Positions 1-8,211 of a stretch of DNA of 64,000 nt are shown piece by piece. The stretch is from Salibacter halophilus (GTDB lineage: Bacteria; Bacteroidota; Bacteroidia; Flavobacteriales_G; Salibacteraceae): NCBI RefSeq assembly GCF_008806325.1, contig NZ_WACR01000005.1:1-64000 (forward strand), written 5' to 3'. The notes under the pieces are model-generated. The model made no database searches. It saw only the letters and a list, made by a program, of their open reading frames with translations, and was not told where the DNA came from. Numbering within the stretch: position 1 is the stretch's first letter; each line of letters starts with the position of its first letter. Made by a program: the position numbers and the translations under genes.

Positions 1-38
1 TCACCGCTTGAACACAAGTGTTCAGACTTTGTGAAAAC

Positions 39-75
39 GAAAAAAGCCCAGTGCTAATCGCACTGAGCTTTTAAT
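39..75 (-). terminator. Terminator downstream of tRNA-Ser
   Basis: On the minus strand a GC-containing stem (AAGCTCAGTGC pairing with GCACTGGGCTT, loop GATTA) is followed by a run of T. It lies just beyond the 3' end of the minus-strand tRNA. The symmetric A and T flanks could let it work in both directions. Confidence 0.75.
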
Positions 76-80
76 TCTTT

Positions 81-168
81 TGGCGGAGAGTGAGGGATTC
101 GAACCCCCGGACCCGTGAAGGTCAATGGTTTTCAAGACCACCGCAATCGACCACTCTGCCAACTCTCC
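81..168 (-). tRNA. tRNA-Ser (anticodon UGA)
   Basis: The reverse complement folds as a class II tRNA. The acceptor arms GGAGAGT and ACTCTCC pair, there is a long variable arm typical of serine tRNA, and the T-loop reads GGTTCGAATCC. The anticodon loop is CTTGAAA, giving anticodon TGA, which reads UCA-type serine codons. The discriminator base is G, as expected for serine. The 3' CCA is encoded in the DNA (TGG at 81-83 on the plus strand). A terminator-like hairpin follows. Confidence 0.95.
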
Positions 169-254
169 GCTGCAAATGTAATATCGCTTTTTAAACCTGC
201 AAGCCCCCAATTCAAAAAAATTTCAGGAATAACGGGACTTACAGGAATAATCGA

Positions 255-1007
255 TCAAAAAGGATTTGTGGCCCAAACTGTTAGCTCGGGAATAAATCCG
301 CGATCATCCATCTCTAAACTGCTCACAATTGCGTGGCCAATCTCCACTGCCGTGAGTTTGCTGGGCTCCTCTGGACGTTCTTCACGTGTCTCCTGACCAA
401 ATGCCGTTGGAACCTCGCTGGGGTTGACATGAATCACCCGAACATTGTAAGGACGCAACTCTGCCTGCCAGCATTGTGACATTCCTCTCAACGCAAACTT
501 TGACGAAACATAAACCGATCCTGTAGCATATCCCTTCAATGAAGCTGTGGAACCAAGATTTACAATGTTTCCGTACTTCTGCTCCTTGAACAATTCAGCC
601 GCTTTAGCACCCATCATCGCAGCCCCCATAACATTGATATCGTAAACTGCCTGAAAATCTTCGCGTTTTAAATCTGTGAGCTCCTTGCGCTTGTTAACTT
701 TGATGTTGTTTTTCTTTTCGTGCTCAGTAAGTGTTTGTCTCGATCCAATGCCGGCATTATTCACCAAACAATCGAGATGTCCAAATTCTTCGAGAAAAGT
801 CTCGTAAGTCTTGGCTATATCCTCATCACTTGCCACATCAGCGTGAATTGCTAATGCATTGATTTCTTCAGCCACTTTGCGGAGCTTTTCAGGATTACGA
901 CCGGTAATTGCTACTTTCCCGCCTTTTTCGCTCAATAATTTAGCTGTAGCCTTCCCTATTCCTGAGCTTCCACCTGTTACTAAAAAAGTTTTTCCTTTAA
1001 TTTCCAT
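255..1007 (-). CDS. SDR family oxidoreductase (3-oxoacyl-ACP reductase-like)
   Basis: Cytoplasmic NAD(P)-dependent short-chain dehydrogenase/reductase of 250 aa, a usual family length. The Rossmann cofactor motif TGGSSGIG is at residues 11-18, NNAG at 83-86, and the catalytic YxxxK is Y166/K170 (YVSSK) with an upstream serine near 153. The sequence resembles FabG-type 3-oxoacyl reductases and other classical SDRs; the substrate cannot be told. A basic insert of about 18 residues (around 94-112) follows the NNAG motif and is unusual for FabG proper. The gene stands alone between the tRNA and a divergent secreted-protein gene, so context gives no pathway. Confidence 0.9.
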   Translation of the reverse strand: MEIKGKTFLVTGGSSGIGKATAKLLSEKGGKVAITGRNPEKLRKVAEEINALAIHADVASDEDIAKTYETFLEEFGHLDCLVNNAGIGSRQTLTEHEKKNNIKVNKRKELTDLKREDFQAVYDINVMGAAMMGAKAAELFKEQKYGNIVNLGSTASLKGYATGSVYVSSKFALRGMSQCWQAELRPYNVRVIHVNPSEVPTAFGQETREERPEEPSKLTAVEIGHAIVSSLEMDDRGFIPELTVWATNPF

Positions 1008-1047
1008 AATTCTAATTTGTATCTATTTTCAATTATTAATCGTTTAC

Positions 1048-1078
1048 TTGAGCAACATTGTTCTTCTCATTACCTTTG
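1048..1078 (+). promoter_or_regulatory. Bacteroidota promoter TTG-N20-TACCTTTG
   Basis: TTG at 1048-1050 and TACCTTTG at 1071-1078 match the flavobacterial sigma-A consensus (TTG, 17-23 nt, TAnnTTTG) with a 20-nt spacer. The start codon at 1085 is only 6 nt past the -7 box, so the transcript would have almost no leader. Confidence 0.65.
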
Positions 1079-1084
1079 TTCATT

Positions 1085-2548
1085 ATGAAATCGACAATTA
1101 CAGCCTTTTTATTAATCATATCATCTACGGTTTTCGGTCAGAGCCTAACCGGGCTGGATGCCCAATTCGCGTTGTCTACGTTTTCAACTCCAACTCAGGA
1201 GCCATACGTAGAAAACTATCTCAAAATTCAGGCGAAAACTATAAACTACAAAAAAAACAGCGATAGTTTATACCAGGGAAAGCTTATCGTGACTTATACT
1301 TTCTCTCAGGGAGATACTGTAAGGGCATTCAAGAAATTTGAGATTTTGAGTCCAACCGTTACAAGTCCCGACTCTGCAAAAGGATCATTCATGGATCTGC
1401 AACGAATCGCGATTGACAACGGAGTGTACGATTTGGAAATCAAACTTCGCGATGCATACGGATCTGACCATGAATACAAAGGATCACAAACTGTCAACGT
1501 GAATTACCCTGAGAATGAATTGTCGATTTCTGATATTGAGCTAATTGCGAACAAATCAGTTGCAAAGAATCAAGAAAGTCCGTTCGTTAAAAACGGACTC
1601 AAGTTCATTCCTTACGTATATGACTATTATCCTACTGAAATCAATACACTTTCATTTTATGCAGAGGTGTACAACGCCAGCCAATCACTCGGTGAAGAAA
1701 CTCCATATGTAATCCGCTACGGAATTGTGAACGATTACGGTGATCATTTACCTCAGTTCACTGCGTATCAACGCGAGCGAGCTAGCGACATCGCTATTTT
1801 GGCTAAAGATTTTGATATTTCGCAATTGCCTACGGGTAATTTTAAGCTAAAGATCGATTTACTGGACAGTGCTCAAAAGGTATTGAGATCTGAAGAGCTC
1901 GAGTTTTTGAATGTCAACAAGGCACTGCCACAACAAAATGCGCCAACTAATAAATATGACGCACTTGCTGAGATGTTAAAGAAAACTCCTCAGCCGCAAT
2001 TGTTGGAGCACATCTACAGCATGAAACCAATTGCTTCAGTTCCTGAAAAATCATTTATCAGGATTCACGCAGAAAATGTTGATAAAGCCAAGCTCGAAAA
2101 TTTCTTCATCGACTTTTGGATGGAGAAAAATCCGCGCGATCCATACCAGGCATGGAAAGAATACCGCAAAAAAGTTGAGTATGTGAATCAGCATTTTGGT
2201 ACACGTGTTGAGAAAGGCTATGAAACCGATCGCGGACTCACATACCTGAAATACGGACAGCCCAACACAATTGTGCGCAGAGATAATGAGCCAAGTAATT
2301 ACCCCTACCACATTTGGCATTATTACAAACACCCAAAAAGATCAGACGCTCGCTACGTTTTTTACAACAAGGACAAATCGACAAACGATTACAAATTACT
2401 CCACTCCAATGTAATAGGAGAAATCAATAACCCAAGATGGAAATACGAGCTCCAAAGAAGAAACACTCCTTACGGAGATGTTGACTTTGAAGGTGACGCT
2501 AGCGATTGGGGGAACCAAAGTGACGACTTTTTCAATCAGCCCAGGTAG
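1085..2548 (+). CDS. GWxTD domain-containing secreted protein
   Basis: Protein of 487 aa with an N-terminal signal peptide (MKSTITAFLLIISSTVFGQ), so probably periplasmic or surface-located. The C-terminal third carries the GWxTD domain signature in variant form: GYETDRGLTYLKYGQP, followed by PYHIWHYY. The domain is known mainly from Bacteroidota and has no assigned activity. The ATG at 1085 was preferred to an upstream start (1058) because it begins the signal peptide exactly and sits just past a good promoter. A copy of the dispersed word lies in the signal-peptide cleavage region (1136) and another at 1460. It is convergent with the flippase gene and leaves one spare base. Confidence 0.85.
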   Translation: MKSTITAFLLIISSTVFGQSLTGLDAQFALSTFSTPTQEPYVENYLKIQAKTINYKKNSDSLYQGKLIVTYTFSQGDTVRAFKKFEILSPTVTSPDSAKGSFMDLQRIAIDNGVYDLEIKLRDAYGSDHEYKGSQTVNVNYPENELSISDIELIANKSVAKNQESPFVKNGLKFIPYVYDYYPTEINTLSFYAEVYNASQSLGEETPYVIRYGIVNDYGDHLPQFTAYQRERASDIAILAKDFDISQLPTGNFKLKIDLLDSAQKVLRSEELEFLNVNKALPQQNAPTNKYDALAEMLKKTPQPQLLEHIYSMKPIASVPEKSFIRIHAENVDKAKLENFFIDFWMEKNPRDPYQAWKEYRKKVEYVNQHFGTRVEKGYETDRGLTYLKYGQPNTIVRRDNEPSNYPYHIWHYYKHPKRSDARYVFYNKDKSTNDYKLLHSNVIGEINNPRWKYELQRRNTPYGDVDFEGDASDWGNQSDDFFNQPR

Positions 2549-2549
2549 T

Positions 2550-3842
2550 TTAACGATTGAATGGCAGGATCTTCACTCCCACTTTCCTTTCCATGATGAA
2601 ATGTGTGAGTCCGTTCCAGTAGAATGCTGAAATGAGTGTGACAATTGCCATTCCGGTGATGTTGTAATAATGGAGGGCGATACTACCCAAAACAACCTGA
2701 AGTAAAACTCCGCCCGCGTAAACCCATAAATTATATCGCTCAAAACCAGTTGAGGACAACACCTGATTTGGTGCTCCTAGCGCTACATTCACAAACTGAG
2801 CTATCATCATAACAGAGTATAGCGTCCAGGTGATACTTTCATGATAAAATTCACCAAAAAGCGAAAGGATAATATTCTTGAATGAAAGGAGTACTACGAG
2901 CGCAACTGCCCCAAAACTCAGGTTCATTCGCACAATGCGCGCTACGGTAGCCTGTAGCTTTTGGATCTGACCGCTGTAATACAACTTGCTCACCTCAGGA
3001 CCCAGCGCGTAGTTTGAAATGTAAATTATCGTGTGGAGCAACATTGCAACGCGCTTGACAACCGAATAAATTGCAACGGTTTCATATTCCTCAAAATACT
3101 TGATCAGGTAAATATCAACGTTGCTGTCGATAATATCAATGACCGACATGAAGTAAAAATACCAACGCGTAGCCGGTTTATCACTCGATGACTCAGGTGC
3201 TTTTTCTAGCTCTTTAGGAGGCTGCTTCTTTTTGAGTGAAGCGTAAATAATAACTCCGGCAATTTGACTGATAAAATAGGCTGAAGCACTGAAAAACATC
3301 ACTTTCAGGATGGTCAGATCCAGCTTTAGCCAAAACACACCGGTCGATAATGTCAAGAGGAAAACAGCCGAAAAAAGTAGTTTCTCTGGCAATTGGCTAA
3401 CGCCCACCTGATCGAAGGCTTTTTGAACCGCCTGCCTGATTGTTCCAACAACGATGAAGCCGGTGATCAACAGAATCAACACGACAATTGGCCATTCGAT
3501 ATTAAACCATCCAATTGCATTGGAACCGAGAAAAGCTCCGGCCAATAAACTCCAGGCAATAGCGCTGTAACCGAGACTCTTTTTGGTGATACCGCTAAAC
3601 CCTTTGCTGAATCCGGTTCTGACCTTTAGTAATTCGCGAGTTAAATAGTTGTGTTGTCCAAAAAGGGCGATCACTACGAAAAGTTGAATGAGCGAGCTGT
3701 AAAAGCTATACTCACCAAACTGAGAAGCTGGTAAATAATTAGAAAGGAGGATGTGTGTGAGAAAACTGGTGACTAAAAAGACACCGTGAATCCCCGTAAC
3801 TCCCATCAACTGCTTTATGTACTGGTCGTATTTCAGCTTCAT
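2550..3842 (-). CDS. Oligosaccharide flippase family protein (MOP superfamily)
   Basis: Polytopic membrane protein of 430 aa with about 12 hydrophobic segments spread over its whole length, as in Wzx-type lipid-linked oligosaccharide flippases and related MATE/MOP transporters. Such proteins move undecaprenyl-linked sugars across the inner membrane. A hydrophilic, Glu/Ser-rich loop near residues 205-225 separates the two halves. No glycosyltransferase cluster surrounds it, so the substrate is not indicated. It holds three copies of the dispersed word (2963, 3312, 3615), the densest cluster in the window. Confidence 0.8.
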   Translation of the reverse strand: MKLKYDQYIKQLMGVTGIHGVFLVTSFLTHILLSNYLPASQFGEYSFYSSLIQLFVVIALFGQHNYLTRELLKVRTGFSKGFSGITKKSLGYSAIAWSLLAGAFLGSNAIGWFNIEWPIVVLILLITGFIVVGTIRQAVQKAFDQVGVSQLPEKLLFSAVFLLTLSTGVFWLKLDLTILKVMFFSASAYFISQIAGVIIYASLKKKQPPKELEKAPESSSDKPATRWYFYFMSVIDIIDSNVDIYLIKYFEEYETVAIYSVVKRVAMLLHTIIYISNYALGPEVSKLYYSGQIQKLQATVARIVRMNLSFGAVALVVLLSFKNIILSLFGEFYHESITWTLYSVMMIAQFVNVALGAPNQVLSSTGFERYNLWVYAGGVLLQVVLGSIALHYYNITGMAIVTLISAFYWNGLTHFIMERKVGVKILPFNR

Positions 3843-3907
3843 GAACGGCCCGAATTTAGGTTAATTCGCACAAGTTGCAGAATGTTAAGAACGAGTTTCT
3901 CTAAAAC

Positions 3908-4927
3908 TTATTGATTAGGATTCTGCTGAAATTCTTTATCAGTGAGTGTTTTGAGATAAGCGATTAATGCTTTCTTATTATTATCTGATAGCGAAAAACC
4001 ATCGATCAACGTACTTTTATTGCGATGGTCAGATCCACCTGAAGCGTAATGGTCAATCACTTGAGATAGTGACTTGAGGCTGCCATCGTACATGTAAGGG
4101 CCGGTTACTTCTACATTTCTCAGTGTTAGCACTACAAACTTTCCTGCATCATCAGGATCAGAGGTCACCTTTGCCCTACCCGAATCAGCATAATTTGCTT
4201 TGAGTCCGTTGTTTTGAAAAGAATAATTTGTAAAGAATACTCCGCTGTGACATTTTGAACAATTGAGCGAATCGCTATTAAATAGGTTTTGTCCGCGTTT
4301 TTCGAGATCTGAAAAAGACGCTGATTTTTCGTGAACTACTCGATCGTATTTTGAGTTGCCATAAATCAGCGTGCGTTGATACGCAGCCAATGCATATGTA
4401 ATCCCTCTCATTGTGACACCGCTATTGAAAACCTCTTTAAAACTTTGCTGATACAATGAATCTTTTCGCAATCGATCGACAATTGTCGTAGTGCTTATGT
4501 CCATTTCACCGGGATGATCAATTGGCGCTAAAGCTTGTAATTCTAACGATTCAATTCCGCCATCTTTGAAGAAATGCGGTTTGTAAGCTACATTTACCAG
4601 AGTTGGCGAATTGCGCTCACCAGATCGCTTATGTACACCACTACTAAAAGCTACCGTATCACTAAAAGCATAAGCAGGTAAATGACAGGAAGCGCATGAT
4701 AGCGAAAAATCTGAAGAGAACCGTGCATCGAAGAAAAGTTGTTTCCCCAGTTTCACCTTTTTTGTTGTCAACGGATTGTCAGCGGGAATCTCTGGTTTGG
4801 GAAACCATTCAGGAATGTTGAGTTCGTAACTTTCTTTTTGGTCAGAACACGAAAAAAAGGCGACACTGATAGCAATCAGTATCGCCCCTAAGACAAGTCT
4901 ATTTGATTTATTCAAACGCAATTTCAA
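3908..4927 (-). CDS. Di-haem cytochrome-c peroxidase family protein (MbnH/MauG-like)
   Basis: Lipoprotein of 339 aa (lipobox ending at Cys27) with two c-type haem motifs: CASCH at residues 78-82 and CSKCH at 223-227. This is the layout of bacterial di-haem peroxidases and the MauG/MbnH branch. Known MbnH enzymes oxidise a tryptophan of the partner MbnP to kynurenine, making a copper site. The gene overlaps the 3' end of an MbnP-family gene by 20 nt, so the two are translationally coupled. That context favours the MbnH role over hydrogen-peroxide detoxification. The enzyme should act in the periplasm, tethered to a membrane. Confidence 0.9.
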   Translation of the reverse strand: MKLRLNKSNRLVLGAILIAISVAFFSCSDQKESYELNIPEWFPKPEIPADNPLTTKKVKLGKQLFFDARFSSDFSLSCASCHLPAYAFSDTVAFSSGVHKRSGERNSPTLVNVAYKPHFFKDGGIESLELQALAPIDHPGEMDISTTTIVDRLRKDSLYQQSFKEVFNSGVTMRGITYALAAYQRTLIYGNSKYDRVVHEKSASFSDLEKRGQNLFNSDSLNCSKCHSGVFFTNYSFQNNGLKANYADSGRAKVTSDPDDAGKFVVLTLRNVEVTGPYMYDGSLKSLSQVIDHYASGGSDHRNKSTLIDGFSLSDNNKKALIAYLKTLTDKEFQQNPNQ

Positions 4928-5696
4928 AGTTGTTTACAAAGTCTTTGGCTGCCGGCATGTTATCCATTGTGTGGCTCTGACCATCATTGATGAAGTCTAA
5001 CTCAGCATTGCTGTTTAATATCTTATTAAAATTAATCATTATTGTAATATCGGTATTTTCACCCTTCTTCACATCAAAACTGCGATCTACTTCTACTCCT
5101 TCACGGTAAAGATCTGTTGTTCCTGTGTGGTATAACCATGAAACAGTATCATTTTGAGTGTATGCAAATCCTTCAGCTTTTTGGAAAATATACATCGTTT
5201 TCCATGTCCAGTACATTGTGTTGCTGTTGTGCAGAGGATGTTCCGGGCCATAATCAGCCGGATCAGCACTGTTTAATTCGTCTTTTACTCCCTGGTCAAA
5301 TCTGACCTGGGTATAAGTCCCAACAGGCAAATCAAACGTTACCGTGTTGTTATAACGAGTAGCGTACGGACTCATATCAATGAATTCAATATCCTTTCCA
5401 ATTTTCTTTTTTCCTGATTGATTTATTCCCCCAATATCACTCAGATAAAACTGGAGCTTTGTCAAATTGAATTCATATTCATTATTGTAATCGTATTTTT
5501 CATCAAAGTTCATTGGCGCATCATTGTACTCCAACTCAAAATTAACAGTAACCTGACCTTTTTGAACAGGCTGTGGATTATTGTTATCATCGTCATCATC
5601 ATTGTCGTTATTGCAGCTTATACCTACTCCAGTCAGCACTATTGCCGCACCGAATAACAACAAGTATTTCTTAAAATTTAATCTATCCGTTTTCAT
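4908..5696 (-). CDS. MbnP family copper-binding lipoprotein
   Basis: 262-aa lipoprotein with lipobox Cys28 followed by an acidic Asn/Asp stretch (CNNDNDDDDD). Such acidic residues after the cysteine are typical of lipoproteins exported to the cell surface in Bacteroidota. The sequence around LTKLQFYLSDI and the Trp-containing segment MYWTWKTMY match the MbnP family, which binds copper and is modified by its MbnH partner. The stop codon lies 20 nt inside the downstream di-haem peroxidase gene. Upstream, at 5746-5757, is a dyad-symmetric site resembling one upstream of the second copper locus at 14.3 kb. The copper role is inferred from family and pairing. Confidence 0.85.
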   Translation of the reverse strand: MKTDRLNFKKYLLLFGAAIVLTGVGISCNNDNDDDDDNNNPQPVQKGQVTVNFELEYNDAPMNFDEKYDYNNEYEFNLTKLQFYLSDIGGINQSGKKKIGKDIEFIDMSPYATRYNNTVTFDLPVGTYTQVRFDQGVKDELNSADPADYGPEHPLHNSNTMYWTWKTMYIFQKAEGFAYTQNDTVSWLYHTGTTDLYREGVEVDRSFDVKKGENTDITIMINFNKILNSNAELDFINDGQSHTMDNMPAAKDFVNNFEIAFE

Positions 5697-5745
5697 CGCG
5701 TTTTAATTTGATAATAAAAGTAGCAATAATAATATCGCTGTGCAG

Positions 5746-5757
5746 TGACTTTTGTTA
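5746..5757. promoter_or_regulatory. Possible operator TGAC-N4-GTTA upstream of the MbnP gene
   Basis: An imperfect dyad, GTGAC-TTTT-GTTAC (5745-5758), lies 49 nt upstream of the MbnP start. A similar dyad, TGAC-TAAA-GTCA, lies 37 nt upstream of the other copper-related operon (14298-14309). The four-base spacing and the core are shared. The regulator is unknown, and assigning it is inference. Confidence 0.35.
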
Positions 5758-5919
5758 CAGATGATTAATTCTCATCACATTGTTTATATCCGTATTACAA
5801 TATTAAATTACTCCACAATTTCGCTTTACTCGTAAAAAGCTTGTTAAAGTAATCTTAAATGCCAATTTTGTGGCACGCTTTTAGCATTTTTGGGAGTCTG
5901 ATAGTTAAACTAAAGAAAT

Positions 5920-7395
5920 ATGAGATCGACAATAACACTCGCACTATTCGTCATTTCCCTGTTACCGGGATTTTCACAAGACGGATATTCCTACAAATTT
6001 AAGATCAACGGCCTTGCTGATACTACGATCAAAATGGCCAATTTTTACGGTGCCCGCCAGTATTACAACGATACGGCTTACGTAAATTCTAAAGGTGAAT
6101 TTGAGTTCACCGGTAAAGAAGAAATGAAACCGGGTGGTATTTATTCGGTAATCATGCCCGACAAAAAGTCTTATTTACAGGTCGTAATTGCCGAAAATTC
6201 ATTTTACATAGAAGCTGATAAGGACGACCTCATGAATTCTGTGAAAATCAAAAATTCACCGGAAAACGAGGCTTTTTACGAATACATGCGTAAAATGAAC
6301 AGTCTACAGCCAAAACTGCAACAACTGGCTGAACAAAAGCAACAGGAAACGAGCAAGAAAAAGAAGAAAAAGCTCCAGGAACAAATCGATGAAACGGCTG
6401 ATGAACTCAAGAGCTTTCGAGATGATTTTGTAACTAATAATAAAGACCTCTTCATCGCCAAAGTGATGAAGGCTTCAATTGAACCCAAGGTTCCTGAAGA
6501 GGTTAAAAACAGTTCAGATTCTACAGCGCAGTACAAGTATTACAAAAAACACTATTTCGATAACATCGACATGACGGATGATCGCATGTTGCGCACTCCT
6601 ATCCTCCACCAAAAACTGGATTACTACTTGCAAAAGGTAGTTCCGCAAATTCCAGACTCAATTTGCGCAGCCGCAAAACGTATGACGGATCTGACAGGAA
6701 ATGATTCAAACCTCATCTATAAGTATGTCGTTCAGCACGTGACAAACACTTACGAAAAGTCTAAGATCATGGGGATGGACGGTGTTTTCGTTTGCATGGC
6801 TGAGCAGTATTACATGAAAGGCAAAGCTTTTTGGATCGATTCTACTCAATATGCTGAGCTCGAAGAATCGTACACTAAAAGAAGAAGACAAATCATAGGT
6901 GTAACCGCTGAAAACATCATTCTGCCTGACACAGGCGGAACATGGCATTCAATGTACGATATCAAAGCACCTTACACGGTGCTGGTATTTTGGGATCCAA
7001 ACTGCGGACACTGCAAGAAAGAACTTCCTAAACTTCAAAAGTTCTACGAAGAACACAAGGACAATGGAGTTGAGATGTTTGGTGTGAGCACTGAGCTCAA
7101 AAACGGAGATCTCAAGAAATTCCTCGACAAGAAGAATATCACATTCCTCAATGTTTCTGATACGCCAGAGATCAATGAGAATGCGGTCAAATACATCCGT
7201 TCAGGAAAAACGACTCTCAACAGTCTAAACTTCCGCGATTACTGGGATATTTTCAGTACTCCGCAAATCTTCCTGCTCGATGAAAACAAAGAGATCATCG
7301 CTAAGCGCATTACATCAGAGCAATTGCCTGATATCATCAACTCGCACCGCGAGAATGAAAGCATCAACATTAAGGCTAAAGGACAAACGCGCTAA
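5920..7395 (+). CDS. TlpA-like thiol-disulfide oxidoreductase with N-terminal DUF4369
   Basis: Secreted protein of 491 aa: signal peptide (MRSTITLALFVISLLPGFSQ), then a DUF4369-type beta domain (about 25-130), a charged coiled-coil-like helix rich in K/Q/E (about 130-165), a middle helical region and a C-terminal thioredoxin fold. The redox motif is C362-G-H-C365 within VFWDPNCGHCKKELP. Proteins of this type reduce or isomerise disulfides in the periplasm of Bacteroidota, often serving c-type cytochrome maturation. It is divergent from the MbnP/di-haem cytochrome pair, which would fit that job. It overlaps the convergent methyltransferase gene by 4 nt. Confidence 0.88.
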   Translation: MRSTITLALFVISLLPGFSQDGYSYKFKINGLADTTIKMANFYGARQYYNDTAYVNSKGEFEFTGKEEMKPGGIYSVIMPDKKSYLQVVIAENSFYIEADKDDLMNSVKIKNSPENEAFYEYMRKMNSLQPKLQQLAEQKQQETSKKKKKKLQEQIDETADELKSFRDDFVTNNKDLFIAKVMKASIEPKVPEEVKNSSDSTAQYKYYKKHYFDNIDMTDDRMLRTPILHQKLDYYLQKVVPQIPDSICAAAKRMTDLTGNDSNLIYKYVVQHVTNTYEKSKIMGMDGVFVCMAEQYYMKGKAFWIDSTQYAELEESYTKRRRQIIGVTAENIILPDTGGTWHSMYDIKAPYTVLVFWDPNCGHCKKELPKLQKFYEEHKDNGVEMFGVSTELKNGDLKKFLDKKNITFLNVSDTPEINENAVKYIRSGKTTLNSLNFRDYWDIFSTPQIFLLDENKEIIAKRITSEQLPDIINSHRENESINIKAKGQTR

Positions 7396-8168
7396 AAGCG
7401 AAATCGATAATCGTAACGGGGCGTTTTTACTCCGGTGAAAACAATCCCCATCCTAAATAAATCAAGGGTCACAGAAACATTTTTGTGGCCCTTTATTTTT
7501 TCCCAGGCACGCGTCATTCCGGCCGACCAGTAAATATCATCGAGAATGAAAATAGCTTCTTTAGCCGCATGTTTTTCAATTTGCTCGAAATAATGAACAG
7601 TCGCCTCTTCGCGGTGATTGCCATCGATGTAGATTAAATCAAAAGGTCCATTTTCGGTCAGAGCCGAATCCAGCTTTTCGTCAAACTGGCCAACGATGAG
7701 TTCGATGTTGCACAATTTGAGGTCATCAAATGTTTGCTGAGCGATTTTAGCTGTTTGCGGACAGCCTTCAATCGTCACAACCTTACTCTTTGAATGAGCT
7801 GAGGCTAAAAAAGAAGTTGAAATGCCAAGTGATGTCCCTAACTCCAAAATATTTTTAGAATCGTAATAATGTGCGATCTTGAACAGGAGTTTGAGGAATT
7901 TCTTATCCGGACTCCCCTTTTTGGCTATCCCTGAGAGCGATCTTGTTTTTGTGAGCCCTGCACGAGACCCAGCTCCAAAGTCTGTTACTTCGATGGTCGA
8001 GGGATCTGACCGTAACTGTTTTCGTTTTTCAAAGAGTTCGTCAAAAACGTAGAATTCTTTTTGGGAATACAGGACTTCCTCTAAAAAGTTGTAGACAAAC
8101 GGAGAGTGAATGCCGTGGCGTGTTTTGGCGGTTGCAAGGTATTTGAAAAACTCGATTGCTGTGTGCAC
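7392..8168 (-). CDS. Class I SAM-dependent methyltransferase (O-methyltransferase-like)
   Basis: 258-aa cytoplasmic protein with a Rossmann-like SAM-binding fold. The motif I region reads NILELGTSLGIST, the acidic ribose-binding strand is KVVTIEG, and the motif DLIYIDGNHREE is typical of the methyltransferase_24 and caffeoyl-CoA O-methyltransferase groups. The N-terminal 70 residues carry the segment TRHGIHSPFVY, common in Bacteroidota homologues. The substrate is unknown. It lies downstream of fabI on the same strand, but a hairpin sits in the 43-nt gap. Confidence 0.85.
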   Translation of the reverse strand: MHTAIEFFKYLATAKTRHGIHSPFVYNFLEEVLYSQKEFYVFDELFEKRKQLRSDPSTIEVTDFGAGSRAGLTKTRSLSGIAKKGSPDKKFLKLLFKIAHYYDSKNILELGTSLGISTSFLASAHSKSKVVTIEGCPQTAKIAQQTFDDLKLCNIELIVGQFDEKLDSALTENGPFDLIYIDGNHREEATVHYFEQIEKHAAKEAIFILDDIYWSAGMTRAWEKIKGHKNVSVTLDLFRMGIVFTGVKTPRYDYRFRF

Positions 8169-8178
8169 GGCTTCAACA

Positions 8179-8206
8179 AAAGAGCCCCCGCAAAAAGCGA
8201 GGGCCT
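8179..8206 (-). terminator. Hairpin terminator after fabI
   Basis: GCCCCCGC (8184-8191) pairs with GCGAGGGC (8197-8204) around an AAAAA loop, with one mismatch. On the minus strand it is followed by CTCTTTTG. It lies just past the fabI stop codon and would separate fabI from the methyltransferase gene. Confidence 0.6.
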
Positions 8207-8211
8207 GATGA

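Noticed and set aside
5697-5919. A small RNA or small gene in the gap before the TlpA-like gene
   Set aside because: It is AT-rich with no stable hairpin or coding frame; only the possible operator at 5746-5757 and a weak promoter-like TAGCATTTTTG near 5882 were seen.
6276-6536. Minus-strand frame of 86 codons
   Set aside because: It is the complement of the Lys/Gln-rich helix of the TlpA-like gene; the Ser/Phe-rich product is a compositional shadow.
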